Notes: a model not told the origin generated them from the letters alone. Shown: positions 8,771 to 17,592, counted from the first letter of the stretch. The stretch: 64,000 nt of DNA from Catellatospora tritici (GCF_019083965.1 NZ_JAHRCY010000028.1:29583-93582); one strand, 5' to 3'. Made by a program: numbers and translations.

Positions 8771-9601
8771 ATGAAGACTTGGTTCATCACTGGTGGGACG
8801 CCCGGAGGGTTCGGGCTGGTCTATGCCGAGGCTGCGCTGGAACAGGGCGATCAGGTGGCAGTGACAGCGCGTCGGCCCTCTGAGCTGCAGGAATGGACTG
8901 AACCGTACGGCGACCGTGTGCTGGTGCTCCAGCTCGATGTCACCGATGCTGACCAGGTGCGGGCGGCGGTCAAGACGGCAGAGGAGCGGTTCGGTGGGAT
9001 CGACGTGCTCGTCAATAATGCGGGCCGTGGCTGGTTCGGCTCGGTAGAGGGGGCACCTGACGAGGCGATCCGCCGCACGTTCGACCTCAACCTGTTCGCC
9101 GTGGTCGAGGTGATGCGCGCGGTCCTGCCGGGTATGCGGGCACGCGGCGGCGGCTGGATCGTCAACATGTCGTCGGTGGCAGGCCTCGTCGGCGCACAGG
9201 GGTTCGGCTACTACGCGGCGGCGAAGTTCGCGCTGGAAGGGCTGTCGGAGACACTGCGCCAAGAAGTTGAGCCGTTCGGTGTGCGCGTGCTCCTCGTTGA
9301 GCCGGGAGCGTTCCGCACCAAGGCCTTCGCCAGCTTCCAGAACGAGGCTGTCAACGAGACCGTCGACGCCTACGTGCCGATGGTGGAGGGCGTCAAGGCG
9401 GCGTTCGTCGACCACGACGGCAAGCAAGCGGGTGACCCTCAACGCGGAGTGCGGGCCGTGATCAGTGCGATGAACGCACCCGTTCCGCCGCATCGGATCG
9501 TGCTCGGCAACTCTGGTTACGACGTCGTTGTTGCGATGCACGAGAACGCACTGGCGGAGCTGCGCGCGAACGAAGAGCTCTCGCGCAGTGCGGACTTCTG
9601 A
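8771..9601 (+). CDS. Short-chain dehydrogenase/reductase
   Basis: A complete 276-residue classical SDR with ribosome site GGAGAAG. The cofactor loop reads TGGTPGGFG instead of the common TGxSxGxG but keeps the spacing. NNAGRG, the catalytic serine region (NMSSVAGLVG) and the YxxxK pair (YYAAAKFALEG) are all present. It should be an NAD(P)-dependent oxidoreductase of unknown substrate. It is divergent from tetR and almost certainly controlled by it. The SDR-like scrap at about 7990-8040 is not a copy of this gene's end but shares the FGxxDVLVNNAGR motif. Confidence 0.93.
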   Translation: MKTWFITGGTPGGFGLVYAEAALEQGDQVAVTARRPSELQEWTEPYGDRVLVLQLDVTDADQVRAAVKTAEERFGGIDVLVNNAGRGWFGSVEGAPDEAIRRTFDLNLFAVVEVMRAVLPGMRARGGGWIVNMSSVAGLVGAQGFGYYAAAKFALEGLSETLRQEVEPFGVRVLLVEPGAFRTKAFASFQNEAVNETVDAYVPMVEGVKAAFVDHDGKQAGDPQRGVRAVISAMNAPVPPHRIVLGNSGYDVVVAMHENALAELRANEELSRSADF

Positions 9602-9897
9602 GCCTGTTGCCAGAGGTTGTGTTCTGGACTCGCGGGAGTTGACCTTGCCGCGAACGTGTGGAGCCTAGTCGGGTGGGATTGAGTTACCACACACCAACCG
9701 AACCGATTAAGCCTTCGCAAGTAGGCACCTTGTGCATGTCTATGTCGACTTCACCCATAGTGGGCACCTCGAGTCGGTCATCGCATCTGCGCAGCCCGTG
9801 GCGGTTCGCCGCCCGCAGCGTCATCGTGCTGACCAGGTGCTGCAGGGATGCGCCGGGACGCGCCCGCGTCCTGGCGGCCGAGAAACCGGAGAGCAAA
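9602..9897. other. Intergenic, no gene seen
   Basis: A frame is open from 9658 and joins the next gene. The upstream part has no family-like sequence, and a good ribosome site lies only at the later ATG (9898). I see no RNA structure or repeat here. Confidence 0.5.
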
Positions 9898-10221
9898 ATG
9901 GACTACATCAATCTGCCCAAGGCTGTCGAGAATTTCATCGCGGCCACCAACGCGCACGACGCGAACGCGCTGGCCGCGGTCTTCGGCGACGGGGCCACCG
10001 TGCGCGATGACGGAGCGACCTACGCCGGCGAGGCCGAGATCCGCGAGTGGATCCAGGTGCACCTGATCAACCCCAAGATCGTGATCACGCCGACCTCGTT
10101 CGCGGGCGACCGGCTGGTGGCCTCCGGGGACGGTGAGTTCCCCGGCGGGCCTCTGTCCTTCGCGTTCGTGTTCGGCATCAAGGACGACCAGATCACCGAC
10201 CTCGTGATCGACCCCGTCTGA
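9898..10221 (+). CDS. NTF2-like / SnoaL-like small protein
   Basis: A 107-residue protein opening MDYINLPKAVENFIAATNAH, with a GGAGA ribosome site 6-7 nt upstream. The pattern AVENFIAATNAHDANALAAV followed by FGDGATVRDDG and YAGEAEIREW is typical of single-domain NTF2/SnoaL-like cone folds. The length matches the family. Substrate is unknown. Members act as small isomerases, cyclases or ligand carriers. A terminator follows directly. Confidence 0.85.
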   Translation: MDYINLPKAVENFIAATNAHDANALAAVFGDGATVRDDGATYAGEAEIREWIQVHLINPKIVITPTSFAGDRLVASGDGEFPGGPLSFAFVFGIKDDQITDLVIDPV

Positions 10222-10230
10222 TTCGTCACC

Positions 10231-10260
10231 GGCCGGGGCGGCCTGAGGGCTGCCCCGGCC
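10231..10260 (+). terminator. Terminator of the NTF2-like gene
   Basis: A GC-rich 12-bp stem (GGCCGGGGCGGC at 10231-10242 against 10249-10260, one G-T pair) with a 6-nt loop lies 10 bp after the stop codon. Confidence 0.75.
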
Positions 10261-10308
10261 ACGAACCGGGGGAGCAGCCATGGCACCACGGACCAACCAT
10301 TCAACCCG

Positions 10309-10540
10309 ACAGTGAGGTCGTGTTCGCCGCGTGCGCGGACCGCGGCGTCGCCGTCGAGATCAACTCACGGCCGGCCCCGCCCAAGCGGCTGCTGCGGCTG
10401 GCCGTCGAGGCAGGCTGCCAGTTCGCCATCGACTCCGACGCCCACTACAGCGTCCAGCAGGTACCGGACACGACCAGTCCTGTCCTCGCCCTCGCGGCGC
10501 TCGCCTCAGCACAACGCGCAGCCGGGTTCACTGACGACGC
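10309..10540 (+). pseudogene. PHP-domain phosphoesterase C-terminal fragment
   Basis: The frame reads VFAACADRGVAVEINSRPAP, then LRLAVEAGCQFAIDSDAHYS. The EINSRP and IDSDAH motifs belong to the metal site of PHP-domain proteins (DNA polymerase X / histidinol-phosphatase-like). Everything before the last third of the domain is gone. The frame later runs into a recombinase fragment in another phase. Confidence 0.7.
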
Positions 10541-10726
10541 ATCCAGGACCGATTCACCGGGCGGACCAACATGCCGCTGCGGCCGGACAACATCACCGAC
10601 CGCTTCAACAAGCTGTCGGCTGCGGCGGGTGTGCGGGTGCTCGGACCGCACCAGGTCCGGCACATGCTGGCGTGGTCAAGACAGCGGGCGACTCAGGCGA
10701 TCCGTCGCACCGAACGATGCCGATAG
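10541..10726 (+). pseudogene. Tyrosine recombinase fragment
   Basis: The frame from 10541 reads IQDRFTGRTNMPLRPDNITD then LGPHQVRHMLA, the region around the catalytic HxxR box of a tyrosine recombinase. After about 10665 the homology ends, and a stop occurs at 10724. The catalytic tyrosine is absent. This is a scar of a lost integrative element. Confidence 0.6.
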
Positions 10727-10829
10727 CGGTTGAATTGTTCGACCCGGAGAAGCAGGTGCCGAGGGCCTGAACTCGATCTTCCAACAAGTTCTGCGGCCAA
10801 TCGACTCCACGATCGGTTAATGCAACAGC

Positions 10830-11111
10830 GCCGGTCCACTTACCGGCGACCAGCCGTCGATGCCAGGTCAGTACCGTCGCCGGGGTCACCAGCCGCCAGG
10901 CCTTCAACGGACTGGGCAGCAGCCGGATCAACGCCGCGAGCACGGCACGATCAGGCCAGGACAAGCGTGGCCTCGGATGCTGCCTGCGCAGGATCACGAC
11001 CTCGTGGCGCAGAACGAGGATCTCGGCGTTCTTCGCGGCCGTGGTCCGCGTGAGCAGCACGAGCCAGCCAAGCACCCGGCAGAAGATCAGGTACAGCAGG
11101 CGAGGCGACAC
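10830..11111 (-). pseudogene. IS481/IS3-like transposase N-terminal fragment
   Basis: The minus frame starts MSPRLLYLIFCRVLGWLVLL and continues NAEILVLRHEVVILRRQHPR up to VLTWHRRLVAGKWTG. This is the usual N-terminus of actinobacterial integrase-core transposases of this kind. The integrase core is missing. A matching C-terminal part of the same broad family lies at 45880-46489, but the two are not one gene. Confidence 0.7.
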
Positions 11112-11188
11112 AGTGCACCATCATCCCCGAGCGAACCATCGCGTCGCCGCTGGTCAAGGCCACACCGGAATATTGAGCCCCTACACGG

Positions 11189-12631
11189 CTATTCGGACAC
11201 CTGCCAGATCATTACCTGCTTGTCGGTGCTTCCGCTAGCCATGGTGCGGCCGTCCGGGCTGAACGCCACCGCCGCCACGGTGTTGGTGTGGTCGGTGAGG
11301 GTGGCCAGGAGGCGGCGCGCCGCCGGTACTGTCACGTCCCATACCAGGATCCGATAGTCGTTGCTGCTGGTGGCCATGGTGTGGCCGTCCGGGCTGAACG
11401 CCACCGCCACCACGCCGCTGGTGTGGTCGGTGAGGGCGGCCACGAGGCGGGGTGCCGCCGGTGTCGTGACGTCCCAGACCAGGACCCGCTTGTCGCCACC
11501 GCCGGTGGCCATGGTGTGGCCGTCCGGGCTGAACGCCACCGCTCGCACGCCGCTGGTGTGGGCGGTGATGGTGGCCAGGAGGTGGGGTGCCGCCGGTGCC
11601 GTGACGTCCCAGACCAGAACCCGCAAGTCGCCGCCGCCGCCGCCGGTGGCCATGGTCCGGCCATCCGGGCTGAACGCCACCGCGGCTACGGCGAGGGTGT
11701 GGTCGGTGAGGGTGGCCATGAGGCGGGGTGCCGCCGGTGCCGTCACGTCCCAGACCAGGATCCGCTTGTCGCCGCCGCCGGTGGCCATGGTGCGGCCGTC
11801 CGGGCTGAACGCCACCGCTGCTACGGCGTTGGTGTGGGCGGTGAGGGTGGCCAGGAGGTGGGGTGCCGCCGGTGCCGTCACGTCCCAGACCAGGACCCGC
11901 TTGTCGCCGCCGCCGGTGACCATGGTGCGGCCGTCCGGGCTGAACGCCACCGCTGCTACGGCGTTGGTGTGGGCGGTGAGGGTGGCCAGGAGGTGGGGTG
12001 CCGCCGGTGCCGTCACGTCCCAGAGCAGGACCCGCATGTCATGGCTGCCGGTGACCATGGTGCGGCCGTCCGGGCTGAACGCCAACGCCCACACGTAGCT
12101 GGTGTTGGTGAGGGTCGCTAGGCGGCGAGGCGGGAGCAGGACCGCACTGCGGCGGTCGGGTACGCCCCGGTCATACATCGTGATGGCGTCGTTGTGCTGG
12201 CGGGTGAGGGTCGCGGCATCGACAGCCACAACCACCGGTGCGGCTTTGGCGACGGTCTGGCCGCTGCGCAGGCGGCCGACGAACGCGGCTGGTGGCATCC
12301 GGTCGCCGGTGACGTCCTCGTATTGCAGGTTCGCCAGGCGGAAGAACCGCTCCCCGCCCAGCAGCAGCGGAAAGATCGGCTTGCCGCGTAGATCGGCCTG
12401 GTCGATCTCCCGGTCCACCCACTCCGACGCCCGCGCCGCCGGGGACATCACCACGACGAACGCGGCACACGAGTCGATCTGACGCTCGATCACCTGACTC
12501 CACCGGTCACCCGTGATGAGCTGCCGGTCGAACCACACCACCACACCGGCATCCATCAGATGGGCCGCCAACCGCTCCACATACCCGCCGTCTGAGGCGT
12601 GGCTGTAGCTGATGAACACGTGACCGGACAC
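11189..12631 (-). CDS. TIR domain fused to a seven-bladed WD40 propeller
   Basis: A 480-residue protein. Residues 1-130 form a TIR domain (GHVFISYSHASDGGYVERLA; later MSPAARASEWVDREI). Glu75 in the W-V-x-x-E context lies where TIR NADases carry their catalytic glutamate. After a short linker come seven WD repeats of about 45 residues, each with the core VAFSPDGRTMATG and LVWDVTAPAAP. Repeats 2-5 are almost identical. Seven repeats close one propeller. There is no membrane segment. Related TIR-WD40 proteins occur in actinobacteria and cyanobacteria, some in defence islands. The propeller would be the sensor and the TIR the effector, which is inference. Confidence 0.9.
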   Translation of the reverse strand: MSGHVFISYSHASDGGYVERLAAHLMDAGVVVWFDRQLITGDRWSQVIERQIDSCAAFVVVMSPAARASEWVDREIDQADLRGKPIFPLLLGGERFFRLANLQYEDVTGDRMPPAAFVGRLRSGQTVAKAAPVVVAVDAATLTRQHNDAITMYDRGVPDRRSAVLLPPRRLATLTNTSYVWALAFSPDGRTMVTGSHDMRVLLWDVTAPAAPHLLATLTAHTNAVAAVAFSPDGRTMVTGGGDKRVLVWDVTAPAAPHLLATLTAHTNAVAAVAFSPDGRTMATGGGDKRILVWDVTAPAAPRLMATLTDHTLAVAAVAFSPDGRTMATGGGGGDLRVLVWDVTAPAAPHLLATITAHTSGVRAVAFSPDGHTMATGGGDKRVLVWDVTTPAAPRLVAALTDHTSGVVAVAFSPDGHTMATSSNDYRILVWDVTVPAARRLLATLTDHTNTVAAVAFSPDGRTMASGSTDKQVMIWQVSE

Positions 12632-12762
12632 ACGAGCAAACTACCGACCGCCGTCGACCTCGGGGTACAGGCCGGAAGGGCAGGAATTCCCAAGATCCGG
12701 GGCATGGGCGGGGGCGTCACGGGACGATACTGCGTTGTAGCAGGCCGCAGGCACGAAACCTA

Positions 12763-12957
12763 CTGGTCTTGAAGACCGATAGCGGCCAGGCTAATCGTTG
12801 GACACGTCCACACCAATACCCGCTTGTCGCCGCTACCGGTGGCCATGGTCTTGCCGTCCGGACTGAACGCCACCGCATACACGTTACCAGTGTGGTCGGT
12901 GAGGGTTCCGGGCCCATGAATAATGTATCTGTCCAGCCTTCGCCTGAACATCCACAA
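12763..12957 (-). pseudogene. Orphan WD40 repeat remnant
   Basis: A single WD repeat (LTDHTGNVYAVAFSPDGKTM, then GDKRVLVW) lies on the same strand just upstream of the TIR-WD40 gene. It differs from that gene's repeats (SPDGKTM, GSGDK), so it is not a recent slippage product. It looks like the stub of a neighbouring WD40 protein. Confidence 0.6.
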
Positions 12958-13045
12958 TGGCGATCGATCCTCCGCTCGCTGTCACCGCAGCGGTGATCTG
13001 GTCTGAGTATTGATGATCAATGCGACGAAGGGAACTGAGCTGAAA

Positions 13046-13930
13046 ATGGAGTACCTGTGGATCACTCTGGAGGCTCAAGCCGAGGCGAGTGGTGACCTAA
13101 CCCAGGAACTAAGGATGTGGCTCGAGTTGGAGTTCTCAGTCCGCTCGGGCTACGCGGCGGGCGGGCCCTGGTTCACCAACCCGCATTTCCTCATGCTCAC
13201 CGCAGCGTCTACAGCCGAGAAGCAACGAGCAATACGCGTACTCGAAGTATGGACGCAACGTACTCCGAAACAAACCCAGACCCACGTGAGTGCCGAGCTT
13301 CCGTTCGGCGGGTTTGAGTTACGGGAATCCGACGGCTGGAACCGCGTGTGGGACGACCCGCAGCGCAGGCGCGAACAACTGGCGATCGACCTCTCATATC
13401 TGCCCGCGTCCGAGGATGCGACGGCGTCAGAGCGATTCCACGTATATCTGGACAGTAGTAGCGTCTGGAATGCCCAGCAGGTATTCGCCGCAGCAGATCG
13501 CCTCGCGTCGATCATCGGATACGGCTTCGTAGAGACGCTCGACATCGATCGCGGCTCGTTCTACCGACGTGCCCGAGCGGTGCTGCGCAGGGGCATGTCG
13601 GCCGAGCAGGTCGAAGAGGCGGTCGAGAAGATCGCCCACGTGGCCAGTCTCAAGTACGACCGCGAACAGGCGGAGTATGACGCGACTGTCAGCGCGGCCG
13701 TCGCCAGTCTGATCGGGGCCTTCGGGGATAGCAACGCCGCGTTACACCTAGGTGCACTGCTCATTCTCAAGTACGAGGTCGATGGCGTGCCGACAATCAT
13801 TGCAAGGTCACTCTCCATGACCGAGATGCGGGTGTTGGCCGCTGATCCAGACATTATCCGGCTTCCCCACAAGGCGCTTGAAGCGTTGCGGCTTGCGGTC
13901 GAGGTCAACGCCACACGGGAACTGTCGTAA
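13046..13930 (+). CDS. Unknown protein divergent from the TIR-WD40 gene
   Basis: I do not recognise this 294-residue protein. It starts MEYLWITLEAQAEASGDLTQ, with an AAGGGA element 12 nt upstream. An ATG at 13010 would add 12 residues. The first 125 residues contain LRMWLELEFSVRSGYAAGGP and a WNRVWDDP motif. The middle (VYLDSSSVWNAQQVFAAADR) reads as a folded alpha/beta domain, and the C-terminal 100 residues are helical. No signal peptide or membrane segment is visible. Base composition is more A+T rich than the protease or regulator genes, which suggests transfer. Its position suggests a functional partner of the TIR-WD40 gene, but no sequence feature proves it. Confidence 0.75.
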   Translation: MEYLWITLEAQAEASGDLTQELRMWLELEFSVRSGYAAGGPWFTNPHFLMLTAASTAEKQRAIRVLEVWTQRTPKQTQTHVSAELPFGGFELRESDGWNRVWDDPQRRREQLAIDLSYLPASEDATASERFHVYLDSSSVWNAQQVFAAADRLASIIGYGFVETLDIDRGSFYRRARAVLRRGMSAEQVEEAVEKIAHVASLKYDREQAEYDATVSAAVASLIGAFGDSNAALHLGALLILKYEVDGVPTIIARSLSMTEMRVLAADPDIIRLPHKALEALRLAVEVNATRELS

Positions 13931-14179
13931 GCCCGGGTGGCCTGCGATCGGTCGTGTTCGCTGGCCACCCGGTCCCGGGTACTGACCCGACCCGACACCC
14001 TCGTACGGGCGGGCTGCGGTCTTCCTGGTGCGAAGTTGTTCGCCAAAGCTTGATCACAAGTTTAGGACCGACTCTGACGATCTCGTGTCGCCAGTCGCTG
14101 ACATTTCCATATCGCTCAACAAAGATCAGGTATCGCGATAGATGCGGTAGACCTCCGGGTGCTGATGCCCCTATGTTTG
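13931..14179. other. Intergenic, no gene seen
   Basis: About 250 bp between the unknown gene and the IS110 transposase end. It may hold the right-hand boundary of the IS110 element. I see no inverted repeats, as expected for that family. Confidence 0.4.
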
Positions 14180-15283
14180 TCAAGCTGTTCGTGCTGATGC
14201 AGAGCTTGGATGGATCTGTCGGATCAGGTGGTAGATCTCGCGGGCGATGTACCGCTTGAGGCGTCGGACGGCTTCGCGGCGTGACTTGCCTTGGGTGGTG
14301 CGTCGGTCGAGGTAGTCGCGGGTCTGTTGATCGGTGCGTGTTCGGGTCAGGGCGATGCGGTAGAGGGCGGCGTTGGCGCGGCGGTCGCCGCCGCGGTTGA
14401 GGCGGCGTCGGCGGGTCTTGCCGGACGATGCTTCGATCGGGCTGACGCCGCACAGGGCGGGGATGGATGCTTCGCTGGTCATCCGGTCGGGGTTGTCGCC
14501 GGCGGTGATGAGCAGGGCGGCGGCGCTGTCGGGGCCGATGCCGTGGCGTTGCAGCAGGTGTGGGGTGTATGCGTCGATGACCGCGGTGATCTGTTGTTGC
14601 AGTTCGCGCTCCTGGTCGGTGAGCTCTTGGATGCGTCTGGCCAGGTGCCGCAGGGTGTAGGTGGTGGCGGTGGCCACGTCGTGTGGTGGGGTGTCGGGCA
14701 GGCCGGCGCAGTGACGGATCAGCGCGCTGCCGTTCAGGCCGGTCAAGGTGTCGCGTAGTGCCGGGTCGGCGCCCACGATGACGGCCTTGAGCTGGTTGAC
14801 CGCCTGGGTGCGGGCCTTGACCGCGGATGCTCTGGCCAGCTTGAACATGCGTAGCATCTCCACCGGCCCGTCACCGGTCTTGGCTGTGGAGGTGGCACGT
14901 GTGGACAGGACTGCGTGGGCGGCGGCGGTGGCGTCGACGGTGTCGGTCTTGCCGTGGCGGCGTCGGGCGGCCCGGTCGGGTCGGTTGACCTCCACGACGG
15001 TGATGTCGTGGCGGCGCAGGTGTCGGGTCAGGGCCGCGCCGTAGGATCCGGTTCCCTCCACTCCCGCGCGATGCAGCATGCCGAAGCTGCGTGCCCAGGC
15101 CAGCAGTTGTCGGTAGCCGGTGGCGGTGGTCGGGAACTCCGCACTGGCCAACGCGACGCCCTGGACAGTGATGACCGCCGCGACGTGGGCGTCTTTATGG
15201 GTGTCGACACCGAGGAGGATCTCCTCGGCGCCGGCGCCGGCGCCGGTCTGGCCGGCCTCGGGTGTGTGCTGCATGCTGGACAT
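14180..15283 (-). CDS. IS110-family transposase (copy 1)
   Basis: A 367-residue DEDD transposase starting at the ATG at 15283, with AGGAGA 10 nt upstream. The N-terminal RuvC-like part opens with EEILLGVDTHKDAHVAAVIT, carrying the first catalytic aspartate. The C-terminal part has the Tnp_IS110 helix-hairpin region (ALCGVSPIEASSGKTRRRRL, GGDRRANAALYRIAL) with the conserved serine. The frame is intact. IS110 elements have no classical terminal repeats, and the non-coding segment upstream of the start (15284-15540) is where a bridge RNA would be encoded. Confidence 0.92.
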   Translation of the reverse strand: MSSMQHTPEAGQTGAGAGAEEILLGVDTHKDAHVAAVITVQGVALASAEFPTTATGYRQLLAWARSFGMLHRAGVEGTGSYGAALTRHLRRHDITVVEVNRPDRAARRRHGKTDTVDATAAAHAVLSTRATSTAKTGDGPVEMLRMFKLARASAVKARTQAVNQLKAVIVGADPALRDTLTGLNGSALIRHCAGLPDTPPHDVATATTYTLRHLARRIQELTDQERELQQQITAVIDAYTPHLLQRHGIGPDSAAALLITAGDNPDRMTSEASIPALCGVSPIEASSGKTRRRRLNRGGDRRANAALYRIALTRTRTDQQTRDYLDRRTTQGKSRREAVRRLKRYIAREIYHLIRQIHPSSASARTA

Positions 15284-15540
15284 CGACTGTTCGTCTCCTG
15301 ATCGGCTCGGGTGGCGGATGGCCGTGGCCGGGCCGGTAGGGCGGTCAGAACTGTGACGGTGCCCTTGTTGCAGCAAGGCCCCTATCGGGACACGCCCCAC
15401 TGGCCTGGCGACAGATTGCGCTCCCTGGACCGGGTCGACAGATCAGCATGAAGGCATCGAGCGAGCCAGTTGCGTTACGGGTCAGACCGCAGCCCGGGGA
15501 GTACGGCTCTACACTTCCAGAGCCGCAACCTGAGCCGCAC
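15284..15540 (-). ncRNA. Candidate bridge-RNA region of IS110 copy 1
   Basis: This 257-bp non-coding stretch lies immediately 5' of the IS110 transposase, the place where IS110-group elements encode their bridge RNA. It contains several hairpin-forming segments, for example CCTTG-TTGCAG-CAAGG (from about 15363), and no coding frame on its own strand. The assignment rests on position and family knowledge. Confidence 0.35.
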
Positions 15541-16356
15541 AGTTGCGTTAATGGATCGCCAGGCGCGATGGATCTTGGACATTGTCTCGGGTCAGATCGC
15601 CTTGGCGAGTTCGGAGAACGCTGCGGCGACTCGGCGACTCGGCGGGTGGGCGGGACCTCACTGGCGATCTCGTAGTGTCCGCGGCGCAGGCTCTGCATGA
15701 AAGCGTGTCCGGCGATGATCACCTGTGCGGTCCTGTCGGTCCGCAACCCGCGCATCGGTCTCAATCGCTGTTTGAGCTGGCTGTGGTCGGCCTCGATCGG
15801 GTTGTTCGCGTACTGCTCGACGTGATGCCACGCCTGCGGCACGAGTTCCTCCAGTACCGCCGGGTAGACCGCGGCAGCATCGGTGACCACCTCGGTCGGG
15901 GCCCGAAACGTCGACAGCGCCCGGCAGAGGAATCTGCGGGCCGCGGCGTCGCGGCGGGCGGACACGAGCACGTCGATGACCTGACCGTGCTGGTCGACCG
16001 CCCGGTACACGTACCGCCACACCCCGCCGACCTCCACATAGGTCTCATCGACGAACCACCGATCACCAGGTGAGTGCCTGCACGGCCGTGCCGCCTCGGC
16101 CAACAGGAGCGTGAACCGCTGCACCCACCGGAACACGGAGACGTGATCAACCTCGACCCCACGCTCGACCAAGAGCTCCTCAACGTCGCGGTAGGACAGG
16201 CCATAGCGCAGGTACCACCGCACTGCGACCACGATCACCTCCGCCGGGAACCGGAACCCGACGAACACCGACTTCGCAGGCAGCCACCGACGCGAACGAC
16301 GCGAGGACTTCACCACCCGAGTCTGCCTCGATCACGTTGACGTCCAACGCAACAGA
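15541..16356 (-). mobile_element. IS6-family element, copy 1 (degenerate)
   Basis: The region is framed by AGTTGCGTTAATG (left) and CCAACGCAACAG (right). These correspond to the clean ends GGCGCTGTTGCGTTG / CAACGCAACAGCGCC of copy 2 at 48746-49556, but both are decayed. The transposase inside is frameshifted. The right end directly abuts the phosphoacceptor motif of a histidine kinase gene. Confidence 0.75.
15592..16316 (-). pseudogene. IS6-family (IS26-like) transposase, frameshifted near its end
   Basis: From the GTG at 16316 it reads the usual IS6 DDE transposase: FRFPAEVIVVAVRWYLRYGL, the first catalytic aspartate in RWFVDETYVEVGG, the second in VVTDAAAVYP, and the glutamate in NPIEADHSQLKQRL. 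After EVPPTRRVA the frame is lost. The original ending (ELAKAI and stop, at 15592) lies in another phase. Copy 2 at 48793-49500 shows the intact version. Confidence 0.85.
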
Positions 16357-16932
16357 CCCTGCACGACTCCCTCACCCACCAGATCTCGATCATCAAGGTG
16401 CAGGCCGGGGTCGCGGTCCACCTGGCCCGCAAACGCGGCGAGCAGGTGCCCGCGGCCCTGCTCGCGATCGAGGAGGCCAGCCGGGAGGCGGGCCCGGGAG
16501 CTGCGGGCCACCCTGCAGGCACTGCGCGACGACGGCACGAACCCGCCGCACGGCCTCGCCCAGGTCCCCGACCTGGTGGCTCGGGCGCGCCTGACCGGGC
16601 TGGACGCGACGCTGACGATCGAGGGCCAGCGGCACGACGTGCCCGCCGCCGTGGACCGGACCGCCTACCGGATCGTCCAGGAGTCGGTCACCAACATCAC
16701 CCGCCATGCCGCCGCGGCCACCGCGGTGGTCCGGATCCACTACCGGCCCGAGGCGCTGGCGATCGAGGTCGACGACGACGGCAGGGCGGCACCGGGCCTG
16801 GCCGTGACGCCCGGCGTCGGGCTGCTCGGCATGCGCGAGCGGGTGACCGCGCTCGGCAGCCGCCTCCAGGCACAGCCGCGTGACCAGGGCGGGTTCGCGG
16901 TACGGGCCGAGCTTCCGGTGGACCGGACATGA
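16357..16932 (+). pseudogene. NarL-type sensor histidine kinase, decapitated and frameshifted
   Basis: Right after the IS6 end the sequence reads LHDSLTHQISIIKVQAGVAV, the HisKA_3 box with its phosphoacceptor histidine, in the frame of 16359. It continues to LLAIEEASREA and then needs a shift of one base to reach RELRATLQALRDDGT and the HATPase domain (DRTAYRIVQESVTNITRHAA; GVGLLGMRERVTALG). The sensor and membrane part is gone. The stop overlaps the response-regulator start (ATGA), the usual coupled arrangement. Confidence 0.85.
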
Positions 16933-17592
16933 TCCGCGTCCTGCTCGTCGACGACCAGCCGCTGCTGCGCAGCGGCTTCCGCGCCCTGCTCGAGGCCAAG
17001 GACGACATCGAGGTGATGGCCGAGGCTGCCGACGGGCAGCAGGGGCTCGCTCTGGCCGCGCAGCACCTGCCCGACATCGCGCTCGTCGACATCCAGATGC
17101 CGGTCAAGGACGGCATCGAGGCCACCCGCTGCATCGCCGCGGACCCGGCCCTGGCCGGGGTGCACGTCGTCATCCTCACCAACTACGGGCTCGACGAGCA
17201 CGTCTTCCACGCCCTGCCCGCGGGCGCCGCCGGATTCATGGTCAAGGACATCTAGCCCGAGAACCTGCTGCACGCGGTCCGCGTCGCGGCTCGCGGCGAC
17301 GCCCTGCTCGCGCCGTCGATCACCCGCCGGCTGATCGACTGGTACGTCACCGAGCCGCCTCGTGCCGGTTCCGGCGTGGTGCCCGACGAGCTGACCGGCC
17401 GCGAGCGCGAGGCCGTCATCCTGGTCGCCCTCGATCTGTCCAATGACGAGATCGCGCAGCGGATGGTGATCAGCCCGCTGACCGCGAAGACCCACGTCAA
17501 CCGGCCGATGGGCAAACTCCGTGGCCCGCGACCGCGCCCAGCTCGTGGTCTTCGCCTACGAGTCCGGCCTGGTGACCCCGCGCGGCCGGTGA
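16929..17592 (+). pseudogene. NarL/FixJ response regulator with a nonsense codon and a frameshift
   Basis: The receiver domain is intact (MIRVLLVDDQPLLRSGFRAL; phosphorylation site in IALVDIQMPVKDG) but ends at an in-frame TAG (17253-17255) right after GFMVKDI. A single base change from GAG would explain it. The frame then continues through PENLLHAVRVAARGDALLAP to the LuxR helix-turn-helix (ELTGREREAVILVALDLSND). A +1 shift after GKL leads to the original tail ARDRAQLVVFAYESGLVTPR and a stop at 17592. Confidence 0.88.

Noticed and set aside
11288..12121. Regular approximately 135-bp DNA repeats that could look like a CRISPR or satellite array
   Set aside because: The period equals one WD40 blade and the repeats stay in frame with conserved VAFSPDGRTM cores, so they are coding repeats.
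12102..12482. Plus-strand ORF opposite the TIR domain
   Set aside because: The minus frame shows a proper TIR domain. This one is antisense without motifs.
14291..15301. Plus-strand ORFs across IS110 copy 1
   Set aside because: They are shadows of the transposase. Glycine/valine-rich composition is typical of antisense frames in high-GC DNA.
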